This document shows positions 36,074 through 44,420 of a stretch of DNA of 64,000 nt, one piece after another. The position numbers and the translations under genes were made by a program. This stretch comes from Microbacterium immunditiarum (GTDB lineage: Bacteria > Actinomycetota > Actinomycetes > Actinomycetales > Microbacteriaceae). Below the pieces are notes generated by a model, which was not told where the DNA came from, made no database searches, and saw nothing but the letters and a program-made list of their open reading frames with translations. The stretch is taken from positions 1,364,001 to 1,428,000 of the forward strand of contig NZ_JACCBV010000001.1 in assembly GCF_013409785.1 (NCBI RefSeq), given 5' to 3'. Each line of letters opens with the position of its first letter. Within the stretch, counting starts at the first letter, position 1.

Positions 36074-36147
36074 GGCAGGGTAGCTCAGTTGGTGAGAGCG
36101 CACGACTCATAATCGTGAGGTCGCGGGTTCGAGCCCCGCTCCTGCTA
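36074..36147 (+). tRNA. tRNA-Met (CAT), elongator
   Basis: A 74-nt tRNA. GGCAGGG/TCCTGCT acceptor with G-T pairs at both ends of the stem, D-arm AGCTCAGTTGGTGAGAGC, anticodon loop CTCATAA with CAT, and T-arm GCGGGTTCGAGCCCCGC. Lack of the three GC pairs in the anticodon stem typical of initiators supports an elongator. A terminator follows. Confidence 0.95.
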
Positions 36148-36149
36148 CA

Positions 36150-36183
36150 GATCGAAGGCCCGCCTATTGGCGGGCCTTCGATC
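36150..36183. terminator. Terminator after tRNA-Met
   Basis: A perfect 15-bp stem (GATCGAAGGCCCGCC/GGCGGGCCTTCGATC) with a TATT loop, three bases after the tRNA. Confidence 0.85.
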
Positions 36184-36439
36184 GTTCCCGGGGCAGCGGG
36201 GAGGAATGGGGCGCGGGCATCAGGCCGTGGTGGGTGCTCATCTCTACCGCAGCTCCGGCCGCGGGCAACCTCTCCCGCATCGCGTCGATCACGCGCTTCA
36301 CCGCCGGCAGCGGCTCGAGCTCCTAACGCCACGTGAAGTGCGTCGTGATAGCGGGTACGGGGTCGACGAGCGGCTTGAGCACGATGTGATCCGCTGCGAC
36401 GCGGAGGTTGTACGGCGCAAATATGTAAGGATTACACAT
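36164..36439 (-). pseudogene. LysR-type regulator C-terminal remnant
   Basis: Reading the minus strand from 36439 gives VLKPLVDPVPAITTHFTWR, then a TAG at 36323-36325, and the same frame continues ELEPLPAVKRVIDAMRERL until a stop inside the tRNA terminator hairpin. The order 'PLVDPVP..TTH..WR' followed by a 'PAV..ID.MRE' helix is what the end of a LysR substrate-binding domain looks like. No N-terminal half or DNA-binding domain is present; upstream on that strand lies the antisense of the acyl-CoA dehydrogenase gene. I read it as a truncated gene with an in-frame stop. The rest of the 36184-36497 gap holds only the palindrome and leader described separately. Confidence 0.4.
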
Positions 36440-36443
36440 ATTT
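36419..36443. promoter_or_regulatory. AT-rich palindrome upstream of fused acyl-CoA dehydrogenase
   Basis: AAATATGT (36419-36426) and ACATATTT (36436-36443), with TGTAA/TTACA nested inside, form an imperfect palindrome 55 bases before the ATG at 36498. It is a plausible operator of a TetR- or GntR-type regulator. The lower G+C contrasts with its surroundings. Confidence 0.5.
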
Positions 36444-36497
36444 GATCGACGCTGGCGCCGCGCCTCCGTCGTCGAAGTTTCGAGAAGAGGACTGCGT

Positions 36498-38579
36498 ATG
36501 GGGACGTTCATGTTCGACGACGGGCCGATCAGTCTTCGCCACGAGTTGCGCGCGCTCATGGAGGAGAAGCTGCCTCCCGAGTGGCTTGGTCCCTTCACCG
36601 CCGATCCCGAGGACAAGGCGATGAGCGACGCATTCTGTCGTGAGCTCGCGGCGCGTGGACTCCTTGTGCCGGAGTGGCCCGCGGAGTTCGGCGGGAGTGA
36701 CATGACGTTGGACCGCGGACTCGTCATTCGCGAGGAGATGTGGTCCCACTCCGAGCCGCGCGGTGGTCAGTACTACGGCCCGAACTGGATCGGCCCGGCG
36801 ATCATGGAGTTCGGTACCGACGAGCAGAGGGCGCTCCACCTATCGCCCATCGCAAGGGGCGCGGTGGTGTGGTGCCAGGGGTTCAGTGAGCCGGACGCTG
36901 GTTCCGATCTCGCCGCGATGCGCACGCGAGCGGAACCCGATGGCGACGGATTCCGCATCACGGGTCAAAAGGTGTGGACCTCGTGGGCGGGCTGGGCTGA
37001 ATGGTGCTTCCTGCTCGCGAAAGTACCGACTGAGTCCGACGACGCGCGTGCGGGCGTCACCGTCTTCCTCATCCCGATGAACCGCAAGGGCATCGAGGTC
37101 CGCCCCATCGACGGACTGCCTGGTCCGCATCATCTCAACGAGGTGTTCTTCGATGGCGTTCGCGCCGAGCGCTCCGAGGTCCTCGGCCGCGTCGCCGGTG
37201 GGTGGGATGTGGTTCGCGCGGCACTCTCCCACGAGCGAGTCGGCATCGCCCGCTACGCGCGGTCGGACAGGATGCTCTCACGCGTCGCCTCGCACGTCGC
37301 GGTCGACCGGCCCAGTACCCTGCGATCCGACTGGATGCGGGCGCGCATCCTGAACCGCGTCTCGCGGCTCGTCTGTCGCCGGACTCTCGCTGCCCAGGCG
37401 GAGTCCGGCTCCCTCGAATTCGAGGCGAACGCCGCCCGCCTCATCACGGTTCGAGCCGATCAGTTCGCTGCTGATGTGACCTCGGATGCTCTCGGGGCGG
37501 CCTTCTTCGAAGATAGGTCGACCGCTGGCGCGCCCTTCGGTGGTGCGGTCGAGTTCTTCTGGAGATACTCACAAGGGGCGACGATCGCGAGCGGCACGAC
37601 GGAGATGCTGCAGCTGAGACTGGTCAGCGAGCTGAAGAAGGGTCGTCGGCTGTCCGCGGCGGAAGAAGTCGCCGACGTGGGCGAAGCCGTGACGAACCTC
37701 ATCGGCGGCGTCGACCGGCTGCCGGCGCTCCGGCGCGCCGTTGACGACCCCTCCAGTCGCCAGGCGCTGCGTGACGCGATGACGGAGATGATCAGCGGTC
37801 TCGATCCACGCGATGGGCTGGACAGCGCGGAGCAGGCCGCCGAAGTCGCGCGCCGCTGCGGGATGGCAGCAGCCCCGCTGCCGATCGAGGCCATGCTCCT
37901 CGCACGAGACGGCGTTCCCGTGGCGTGGGCCGGTCCGGGAGGCGTTCTCGAGCACGCAGATCTCTACGATCGTTGGCTTCTCGTCGGCGAGGAGCCTCTG
38001 CACGCGATCTATCGCGCCGCGCCGCTGGGAACGCGCACAGGCGCCTTCGTCGTCCCCGAGCCTGATGAGCTCACGCACGCGCCGGCACCCGGCCCTGCCG
38101 ATGCGCCACTCGCCTTGGCTCTTCAGTCGGGCTACATCCTGGGTGCCCTGGAGACGAGCCTCGACTTGGCGACCCGCTACGCGTGCGAGCGGGTGCAGTT
38201 CGGTGCTCCGATCATCACGCGGCAGGCGGTCGGTTTTCGGCTTGCCGACGTCGTCGCCGAGCTCTACGGGATTCAGAGTCTTCTCCACTACACGCTGTGG
38301 CGAATCGACCGGGCGCCCCACAAGGCGCTTTCCGACGCGCTCGCGCTGCGCTGGTATGCGGTCGACCTCGCGCGCCGAAGCCTGCGCGTCGCACATCAGG
38401 CCCTCGGCGCCATCGGGCTCACCTACGAGCATGACCATGCGATGATCACCGCCGCACTCCAGCCTCGGCTGCGCTTGCCCTTCTCGGTGGGCCACACACT
38501 CGACCGGGTTGTCGACGCTGTGCGAGTCGTCGGATTCGCCTCGCTCTTCCCGCCCGACGGTGAGCCGCACGCAGGGTGA
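36498..38579 (+). CDS. Fused two-domain acyl-CoA dehydrogenase
   Basis: A 693-residue protein, about twice the family length of a single acyl-CoA dehydrogenase. The N-half (1-375) has the full fold: WCQGFSEPDAGSDLAAMRTR, GQKVWTSWAGWAEWCFLLAK and IASGTTEMLQLRLVSELKKG (the FAD/quaternary-contact motif). The C-half (375-690) is a second dehydrogenase with ATRYACERVQFGAPIITRQA. This looks like a fusion of the two subunits of alpha2beta2 FadE pairs, such as those that act on steroid side chains and rings in actinobacteria. No other catabolic genes adjoin it. It follows a tRNA pair and a gene remnant, which suggests an acquired segment. Ribosome site GAAGAGG. Confidence 0.85.
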   Translation: MGTFMFDDGPISLRHELRALMEEKLPPEWLGPFTADPEDKAMSDAFCRELAARGLLVPEWPAEFGGSDMTLDRGLVIREEMWSHSEPRGGQYYGPNWIGPAIMEFGTDEQRALHLSPIARGAVVWCQGFSEPDAGSDLAAMRTRAEPDGDGFRITGQKVWTSWAGWAEWCFLLAKVPTESDDARAGVTVFLIPMNRKGIEVRPIDGLPGPHHLNEVFFDGVRAERSEVLGRVAGGWDVVRAALSHERVGIARYARSDRMLSRVASHVAVDRPSTLRSDWMRARILNRVSRLVCRRTLAAQAESGSLEFEANAARLITVRADQFAADVTSDALGAAFFEDRSTAGAPFGGAVEFFWRYSQGATIASGTTEMLQLRLVSELKKGRRLSAAEEVADVGEAVTNLIGGVDRLPALRRAVDDPSSRQALRDAMTEMISGLDPRDGLDSAEQAAEVARRCGMAAAPLPIEAMLLARDGVPVAWAGPGGVLEHADLYDRWLLVGEEPLHAIYRAAPLGTRTGAFVVPEPDELTHAPAPGPADAPLALALQSGYILGALETSLDLATRYACERVQFGAPIITRQAVGFRLADVVAELYGIQSLLHYTLWRIDRAPHKALSDALALRWYAVDLARRSLRVAHQALGAIGLTYEHDHAMITAALQPRLRLPFSVGHTLDRVVDAVRVVGFASLFPPDGEPHAG

Positions 38580-38628
38580 CTGTGTCCGGCGCGGCGCCAA
38601 CGGAACAGAAAGTGTTCATCCCTTGCGG

Positions 38629-38800
38629 TCAGCCTCCGAACTCGGCGTGAAGAATGACGGGCGTGTGGTTGGCACTGCCCGCCCGCGAGATCTCGCCCGC
38701 CGCCTCTTGGAAGGCGGGGCGCCATAGTCGCTCCGACGGCTCGTTCAGGATCGCGGACCACGCCTTCCAGCGTCAGGAAGGAATTCGCGAGGTCCGACAT
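38629..38800 (-). pseudogene. Frameshifted small ORF, function unknown
   Basis: On the minus strand an ATG at 38800 opens MSDLANSFLTLEG. A one-base shift in the following ~10 bases then gives AWSAILNEPSERLWRPAFQE and ends HTPVILHAEFGG before TGA (38629-38631). The 172-base length is one over a multiple of three. The joined text reads like a coherent ~57-residue helical protein. It may be a broken gene, or a sequencing error in an intact small one. The remainder of the 38580-38853 gap shows nothing else that I can support. Confidence 0.35.
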
Positions 38801-38853
38801 CGCGGTCGCAGTGTCGCTCGACGGATGTCGGCCGGTTGTGGAAAGGTGCTCCC

Positions 38854-39498
38854 ATGCCCTCGAAGCGCCGCTCCCGCGCGGCATCCGCTTGCCCCCTGAT
38901 CACCGTCGCGGCACTGGCGACTGTCTCGCTCGTCGGATGCGCGACGAACGCACCGGGGGCGGATGCCGCGGACCCGGGCGCGATCGCCGAGCGCGCGAAC
39001 GTCGTCGGCATCGCACCCGACCTCGTGTACACGACAGAGGTCGACGGATACGAACTGCAGGCGCAGTCGGTGGGTCCCAGCGCCGGTGCCGGCATCTCGG
39101 GGACGTGGTTCAACTACAGCACCGGCACCATGCTGACGATCCGCACTGATCGCGGCGAGTACACCGCCGCGGCGTGCGAAGCGACGCCGCTGTGGGACGC
39201 GTCCGACCTCGCCGTGACGTGCACCGAGGAGGAAGACGGCATCTGGCATCGCCAGGGCGGCGCCATCCATGAGTACGTCGCCGTTCGCGACGAGGCGCTG
39301 ATCCTCGTGACGGGCATGCACAACGCTCCGCGCGACGATCTGCGGACCGCCGCGAGAGCCGTCCATGTGCCATCGGAGGCCGAGCTCCAACTCCTCTTCT
39401 CCGACCTTCCCACCGAAGCTCCGCAACCGGTCGAGCGTGGCGACCTCCCCGAGAACGGGGACGGAGCGCCCGTCGACCCTGTCGGACCGGGCGGGTGA
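38854..39498 (+). CDS. Lipoprotein of unknown function
   Basis: A 214-residue exported protein. The signal peptide ends in a lipobox, SLVGC, near residue 27. The mature domain has two cysteines (AACEAT and VTCTEEE) and several aromatic beta-strand-like segments, with a Pro/Glu/Asp-rich tail. No family recognised. ATG 38854 follows GAAAGG by 7 bases. Its stop overlaps the next gene's GTG by four bases. Confidence 0.75.
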   Translation: MPSKRRSRAASACPLITVAALATVSLVGCATNAPGADAADPGAIAERANVVGIAPDLVYTTEVDGYELQAQSVGPSAGAGISGTWFNYSTGTMLTIRTDRGEYTAAACEATPLWDASDLAVTCTEEEDGIWHRQGGAIHEYVAVRDEALILVTGMHNAPRDDLRTAARAVHVPSEAELQLLFSDLPTEAPQPVERGDLPENGDGAPVDPVGPGG

Positions 39499-40178
39499 GT
39501 CAGAGAGATACTTGTGGAGTGGACGACTGCTGTGCTCCACGCGGGATCGACGGATACGAGCGCGAGTTCGACGACCGGTTCGCGCACCGGCTGGCGCGGG
39601 ATTATCGCCGGAACGGTGCGCCGGCCGCCGCTCGACGCATCGTGGAGGTCGCGACATCGACGGGGTTGGACGGCGCATCCGTTCTCGAGATCGGCGGCGG
39701 AATCGGCGACATCCAGCTCGAACTGCTTCGACACGGAGCGGCCCACGCGACGAACCTCGAGCTGTCCGGCGCGTACGAGTCGGAAGCGCTGCGGCTGCTC
39801 GACGAGGCGGGGATGCGTGGGCGCGCGACCCGCAGCGTCGGGATCGACATCGCCGCCACGCCCGAAGCGGTCGAAACTTCCGACGTCGTCGTCCTGCATC
39901 GGGTGGTGTGCTGCTACCCGGACTACCGCCGCCTGCTCGACGCGGCCGCACAGCATGCTCGCCGGGCGGTCGTCTTCAGCCACCCACCGCGCACGTTCGT
40001 CACGATGGCCGGCGTGGGACTGCTGAACCTGCTGTACAGGCTGAGGCGCCACCCCTATCGCGCGTTCGTGCATCCACCGGATGCGATGATCGGCGTCCTC
40101 GAACGACACGGGTTCGAACCGCTTTACCGCGATCGCGAGGGCACGTGGTGCATCGTCGGTGCCGTCAGGAGCTTGTGA
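39495..40178 (+). CDS. Class I SAM-dependent methyltransferase
   Basis: A 227-residue enzyme. ASVLEIGGGIGDIQLELL is the SAM-binding motif I, and SDVVVLHRVVCCYPDYRRL is the post-II/IV region. The N-terminus has Cys residues (CGVDDCC). A hydrophobic stretch (VGLLNLLYRL) before a C-terminal RHGFEPLYRDREG fits methyltransferases acting on lipophilic substrates. GTG 39495 overlaps the lipoprotein stop. The substrate is unknown. Confidence 0.83.
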   Translation: MSQRDTCGVDDCCAPRGIDGYEREFDDRFAHRLARDYRRNGAPAAARRIVEVATSTGLDGASVLEIGGGIGDIQLELLRHGAAHATNLELSGAYESEALRLLDEAGMRGRATRSVGIDIAATPEAVETSDVVVLHRVVCCYPDYRRLLDAAAQHARRAVVFSHPPRTFVTMAGVGLLNLLYRLRRHPYRAFVHPPDAMIGVLERHGFEPLYRDREGTWCIVGAVRSL

Positions 40179-40236
40179 AGCAGACCACGTGACGTTGGTC
40201 CTGCCCGGCGGCGGTCGAGCAGCGCATCATCGTGAC

Positions 40237-40716
40237 ATGACCAGGATCGAGAACCAGGAGCCCGGCATCGTCCAGCTTCAGCAGCAGCAGTGCGCCGTCC
40301 TGCACGAGCGAGTGCCCATGGCAAGCCTCACCGAGTTCTTCTCCCGCGCGTTCCACCTCACGATGGCCGCCGCTCAGAAGCAGGGCAGGCAGATCATCGG
40401 ACCGCCGCTCGCGATCTACTTCGGCACGCCCACCGACGTCGTCGATGTCGCGGCCGGCTTCCCGGTCGACGCCGCGATCGAGGAAGACGGAACGGTGACA
40501 CCGCAGGCGCTTCCGGCCGGCCGGGCGGTCGAGGTGCTGCATCAGGGCGCGTACGACGAACTCGGAACCACCTACGAGCGATTGACGGCGTGGATGCGCG
40601 ACTCGGAGCTGACGCCCGGAGAGGTGATGTGGGAGTCCTACCTGAACGAGCCCGACCCCAATCACCCCGAATCGGCGAGGACGCTCGTGACCTGGCCGAT
40701 CGCAGACTCTCGCTGA
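40237..40716 (+). CDS. GyrI-like small-molecule-binding protein
   Basis: A 159-residue stand-alone GyrI/AraC-effector-type domain. QQCAVLHERVPMASLTEFF, FGTPTDVVDVAAGFPVDA and LPAGRAVEVLHQGAYDELGT are the family's beta-alpha-beta blocks; the Tyr and final E in VMWESYLNEPD line the ligand pocket. Members bind toxic small molecules. No HTH is attached. Confidence 0.85.
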   Translation: MTRIENQEPGIVQLQQQQCAVLHERVPMASLTEFFSRAFHLTMAAAQKQGRQIIGPPLAIYFGTPTDVVDVAAGFPVDAAIEEDGTVTPQALPAGRAVEVLHQGAYDELGTTYERLTAWMRDSELTPGEVMWESYLNEPDPNHPESARTLVTWPIADSR

Positions 40717-40752
40717 GCAGCGTCTCTACCCGAGCGCGGATCTCGAAGTTCG

Positions 40753-41160
40753 TCACCGCGCCGGCTGGACCGCCGGCGAACGCCGGAAAACCAGCACCGT
40801 CGTGATCGCGAGGATCACGATGCCGATCGACTCGACGATGACGGTCTCGGGCACGAGCGTGAAGTCCCACGTCTCGGTGATGCCGAACAGCCCGACGGTG
40901 AGCGCCAGAAGCAGCGAGCCGAGCGTCGCGATGAGGAACAGCAGGCTCAGCACGGTCGCGATCTGCAGCAGGCGCCCCTTCAAGAAGATCATCCCGAGGG
41001 CGAGCACGAGGGCCGCGACCGCGTTCAGAACGAAGAACACGCCCAGGATGCCGCCGACGCCGTCGAACACCAGATAGAGGTGGATGCCGCCCGCCACAAG
41101 GAGGGCGATCGCGCTGAGGATGCGCATGACCCAGAGCACGCGCTCGCCGCTTCCGTTCAT
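40753..41160 (-). CDS. Small four-helix membrane protein
   Basis: A 135-residue membrane protein with four predicted helices (about residues 8-30, 36-58, 65-88 and 107-126). Helix one carries GGIHLYLVFDG, and two charged ends face the cytosol. No characterised family recognised. It lies downstream of the CDP-alcohol phosphatidyltransferase gene on the same strand. A short dyad GCGAA-N3-TTCGC (41178-41190) precedes its start. Confidence 0.7.
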   Translation of the reverse strand: MNGSGERVLWVMRILSAIALLVAGGIHLYLVFDGVGGILGVFFVLNAVAALVLALGMIFLKGRLLQIATVLSLLFLIATLGSLLLALTVGLFGITETWDFTLVPETVIVESIGIVILAITTVLVFRRSPAVQPAR

Positions 41161-41210
41161 GTTCGACCCTTCCTTTTGCGAAACGTTCGCTTCGAGTGAA
41201 TGTTGGCGGT

Positions 41211-41963
41211 TCAGGCCTCTTCTGTCGAGGCCTCTTCAGTAGACACGAGCCGGATGCCCGAGCGGTTCACTCGCGACAGGTGGGTCCGCGTGAGCCACGT
41301 GACGTCTCGCGCGAAGGACTCCACGAGGAGGGCGAGCGCCGCGAGCGCGACGCCCATCGCGACGACCTCGGGAAACAGGCGGCTCGCCACGACCGTGAGG
41401 GCGACGCCGCAGATCGCCGCGACCGCCTTGCGCCAGTACCGCGGCGGCAGGGGAGTGCGCATCCACGCCAGCACGAGCCCCGCCGCGACGAACGCGTACC
41501 TCATGAGCCCGAAGGCGAGCACCCACCACCCGACGATGGGGCCGCAGTACACGCTCAGGACGAGCAGCAGGAACGCGTCGACCTCCATGTCGAACTGCGC
41601 GCCGAGCTCGCTCTCGCTCGACGTGCGACGGGCGACGTAGCCGTCGACGCCGTCCAGGGCGAGCGCGATCGCCGAGAGCGACACGAGGAGTGGCGTCGAG
41701 ACGCTCTCGGTGAACGACGAGACGACGATCGCGGTGATGAGCCCGACGAGCACGGACCGGGTCGCGGTCACGATGTTCGCCTGTCCGAAGCGCGCAGCGC
41801 CACGGCGGCGGAGGCCCAGCGCGAGCAGAAGGGACGACACCACGAGGTACGCGATCCCGGCCGCCACGCCGATCAGAGACAGCGGGCTGAGCGCCGAGAC
41901 GCCGGCGAGAGCGGCGAACCCTACCACCGCGAACCACCACGGCACCCACTGAACGATTCCCAT
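41211..41963 (-). CDS. CDP-alcohol phosphatidyltransferase family protein
   Basis: A 250-residue membrane enzyme. [20 protein letters not shown] followed by FDMEVDA is the catalytic signature D-G-x2-A-R-x8-G-x3-D-x3-D that transfers a phosphatidyl (or other phospho-) group from a CDP-alcohol. Six to seven helices surround it. The C-terminus ends in a repeated TEEASTEEA. It is divergent from the MDR/PTPS/GT operon with 20 bases between starts, so it may act in the same pathway. The alcohol acceptor is unknown. Confidence 0.87.
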   Translation of the reverse strand: MGIVQWVPWWFAVVGFAALAGVSALSPLSLIGVAAGIAYLVVSSLLLALGLRRRGAARFGQANIVTATRSVLVGLITAIVVSSFTESVSTPLLVSLSAIALALDGVDGYVARRTSSESELGAQFDMEVDAFLLLVLSVYCGPIVGWWVLAFGLMRYAFVAAGLVLAWMRTPLPPRYWRKAVAAICGVALTVVASRLFPEVVAMGVALAALALLVESFARDVTWLTRTHLSRVNRSGIRLVSTEEASTEEA

Positions 41964-41983
41964 GTGCTCTCCGTGTAGATTTC

Positions 41984-43015
41984 ATGGCGGTCACCATGGA
42001 TACGACGAACGTACCCGCCGCGGTTCACGCGGATGCCACAGACGCGGCCATCGCATGGTGGATCGTGGCCCCGGGCGAGGGCGAACACCGCCCCGAGCCG
42101 CTGCCGCCCCGCGGCGACGGCGACGCCCTCGTGCGCACCCTCTGGACCGGCATCAGCCGCGGAACCGAGAGCGTCGTCGCGCGGGGCGAAGTGCCCGAGA
42201 GCGAGTCGGAGCGCATGCGCGCGCCGTTCCAATCCGGCGACTTCCCGTTCCCCGTCAAGTACGGCTACCTCAACGTCGGAGTCGTCGAAGAGGGGCCCGG
42301 CGAACTGCTCGGCCGCACGGTCTTCTCGCTCTTCCCGCACCAGTCGCGCTTCGTCGTCCCCGCGGATGCGCTCACCCCGGTGCCCGACGACGTCCCCGCG
42401 CGCCGCGCGGTGCTCGCGGGAGCGGTCGAGACCGCCGTCAACATCCTGTGGGACGCCCAGCCGCACCTTGGCGACCGCGTCATCGTCGTCGGGGCGGGAA
42501 TGATCGGATGCGCCGTGGCCGTGCTCGCGCGCCGCATCCCCGGCGTCGAGGTGACGATCGTCGACGTCGACCCCGCGAAGTCCGCCGTCGCCGCTTCCCT
42601 CGGGGTGGCGTTCGCCACCCCGGCCGACGACCTCCCGCCCGCGGACGTCGTGATCGAGGCGAGCGGCAACGGCGCAGGGCTGCAGCACGCGCTTCGCGCG
42701 GCGGTCACCGACGGGCTCATCGTCGTGGCGAGCTGGTACGGCAGCCGCCCGGTGCCGCTCGACCTCGGCGCCGACTTCCACTCGCGGCGGCTCACGATAC
42801 GGTCCAGTCAGGTGGGAGCGGTCGCCGCGAGCAGACGGTCGCGACGATCGACTCAGGACCGCGTGGCGCTCGCGCTCCGCCTGCTCGCCGACCCGGCGTT
42901 CGACGCCCTCCTCACAGGCAGCTCGCCGTGGACCGAGCTGCCGCGACTCACCGCGAACCTCGCCGAGGGCACCGCCGGTGCCCTGTGCCACACGATCGAT
43001 TGGAGCGAGGCATGA
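41984..43015 (+). CDS. MDR-family dehydrogenase
   Basis: A 343-residue medium-chain dehydrogenase/reductase. The Rossmann motif [20 protein letters not shown] is followed by [18 protein letters not shown]. The N-terminal domain has [14 protein letters not shown] in place of the usual zinc-binding Cys, and no structural-zinc Cys cluster is visible, so zinc dependence is doubtful. It is the first gene of a six-gene operon with 4-base overlaps. A second in-frame ATG lies at 41996. It may reduce or oxidise a side chain or sugar of the operon's product. Confidence 0.85.
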   Translation: MAVTMDTTNVPAAVHADATDAAIAWWIVAPGEGEHRPEPLPPRGDGDALVRTLWTGISRGTESVVARGEVPESESERMRAPFQSGDFPFPVKYGYLNVGVVEEGPGELLGRTVFSLFPHQSRFVVPADALTPVPDDVPARRAVLAGAVETAVNILWDAQPHLGDRVIVVGAGMIGCAVAVLARRIPGVEVTIVDVDPAKSAVAASLGVAFATPADDLPPADVVIEASGNGAGLQHALRAAVTDGLIVVASWYGSRPVPLDLGADFHSRRLTIRSSQVGAVAASRRSRRSTQDRVALALRLLADPAFDALLTGSSPWTELPRLTANLAEGTAGALCHTIDWSEA

Positions 43016-43410
43016 CCTTCAGCCTCACCGTCCGCGACCACATCATGATCGCCCACAGCCTGCGCGGCGAGGTGTTCGGCCCCGCGCAGCAGCTGCACGG
43101 CGCGACCTTCCTGGTCGATGCGACCTTCCGGTCGGCCGACGTGGACGAGAACGGCATCGTCGTCGACATCGGCCGCGCGAGCGAGGCGCTGCGCGACATC
43201 GTCGGCGAGCTGACGTACCGCAACCTCGACGAGGTGCCCGAGCTCGCGGGCGTGAACACGACGACGGAGCGCCTGTGCCAGATCATCGGCGACCGGCTCG
43301 CCGAGCACGCGCGGGGCGGCGATCTGGGAGGAGCGCCGCTCACGGGCATCACGGTGACGCTGCACGAGTCCCACGTGGCCTGGGCCTCGTACGAGGTGGA
43401 GCTGTCGTGA
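43012..43410 (+). CDS. 6-pyruvoyl-tetrahydropterin synthase-like protein
   Basis: A 132-residue PTPS/QueD-fold protein. Features include IMIAHSLRG (His15), [52 protein letters not shown] and [11 protein letters not shown]. The usual HGH zinc pair is only half present: His29 is kept, but the second position is Ala31, and the active-site Cys before it is replaced by Gln. Either the zinc site uses other ligands or the enzyme has a changed reaction. It overlaps both neighbours by 4 bases. Confidence 0.87.
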   Translation: MTFSLTVRDHIMIAHSLRGEVFGPAQQLHGATFLVDATFRSADVDENGIVVDIGRASEALRDIVGELTYRNLDEVPELAGVNTTTERLCQIIGDRLAEHARGGDLGGAPLTGITVTLHESHVAWASYEVELS

Positions 43411-44420
43411 CCCCACCGCCCGTCGTGTGGTTCGTCGTCCCGAAGGGCATCGACGATCCGGCTCGGGTGAGCGGCGGCAACGTGTACGATCGCGAGGTGC
43501 GCGACGGGCTCCCCGGCCGCGGCTGGACGGTGTCGGTCGTCGAGTGCGCGGACGGGGCGGGCGTGGCATCCGCTCTCCGTTCCGCTCCCGACGCGACACT
43601 CGTGCTGATCGACGGGCTCGCGGCCGGCTGGGCGGCCGCCGAGGTCGAGGCTGCCGCGACGAGGCTGCGGATCGTGGTGCTCGCGCACATGCTGGTCGCC
43701 GCGTTCCCCGACGCGACCGAGCCGGCGATCGAGGCGGAGAGACGGATGCTGCGCCACGCGCACCGCGTGATCGTGACGGGTCGCTGGACCGGCGAGGAGG
43801 TGGCGCGACGAGGCCTCGCCGACGTCGATCGCATCACCGTGGCCGCGCCCGGCGCACGCGCCGAGAGCACCGCCCAGCCGGAGCACGACGCGGATCTCCT
43901 GTGCGTCGGCGTCATCGCCCCGCACAAGGGGCAGGACCTCCTGCTCGACGCCCTCGACCGGGTCCCGACGAAGGACTGGAGGTGCACGATCGCCGGCTCT
44001 ACCGACTCGTATCGCGAGTTCGCCGCGCGCGTCGTGCAGCGCGCGGCGGCGTTCGACGGCCGCGTGCACCTCCCCGGCGTGCTCGTCGGCGAAGCCCTCG
44101 CCGACGCCTACCGTCGCAGCGCGCTCCTCGTGGCGCCGTCGCGCGTCGAGAGCGCGGGCATGGCGATCGCGGATGCGCGCGCCCGCGGCCTGCCGGTCGT
44201 GGGCACCGCCGTCGGCGGCATCCCCGACACAGTTGTGGGCGGCGGCGCGCTCCTCGTCCTCCCCGACGACCCCGACGCGCTCGCGAACGCGCTCACGTCC
44301 TGGATGACCGACCCCGCGCTCCGCACGCGCCTGCGCGCAGAAGCGCTCCGCGCGCGCGAGCACCTGCCGACGTGGGACGACACCGTCTCCACGATCGCCG
44401 ACGTCTTGGAGGCCGCATGA
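43407..44420 (+). CDS. Glycosyltransferase family 4 protein
   Basis: A 337-residue GT-B glycosyltransferase. GGNVYDREV near the N-terminus, [20 protein letters not shown] and the donor-binding [20 protein letters not shown] followed by GGIPD match GT4. It has no transmembrane helix. Starting at a GTG that overlaps the PTPS-like stop and ending in an ATGA overlap, it is certainly in this operon. It would attach a sugar to the pathway product; donor and acceptor are unknown. Confidence 0.87.
   Translation: MTPPPVVWFVVPKGIDDPARVSGGNVYDREVRDGLPGRGWTVSVVECADGAGVASALRSAPDATLVLIDGLAAGWAAAEVEAAATRLRIVVLAHMLVAAFPDATEPAIEAERRMLRHAHRVIVTGRWTGEEVARRGLADVDRITVAAPGARAESTAQPEHDADLLCVGVIAPHKGQDLLLDALDRVPTKDWRCTIAGSTDSYREFAARVVQRAAAFDGRVHLPGVLVGEALADAYRRSALLVAPSRVESAGMAIADARARGLPVVGTAVGGIPDTVVGGGALLVLPDDPDALANALTSWMTDPALRTRLRAEALRAREHLPTWDDTVSTIADVLEAA

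Noticed and set aside
36074-36147. tRNA-Met as defective because of G-T pairs in the acceptor stem
   Set aside because: The G1-T72 type pairing is, from memory, also seen in other actinobacterial elongator tRNA-Met genes, and all other stems are intact.
41178-41190. GCGAA-N3-TTCGC palindrome as a defined operator
   Set aside because: Short, GC-rich and single. It is mentioned with the neighbouring gene but cannot be tied to a regulator.
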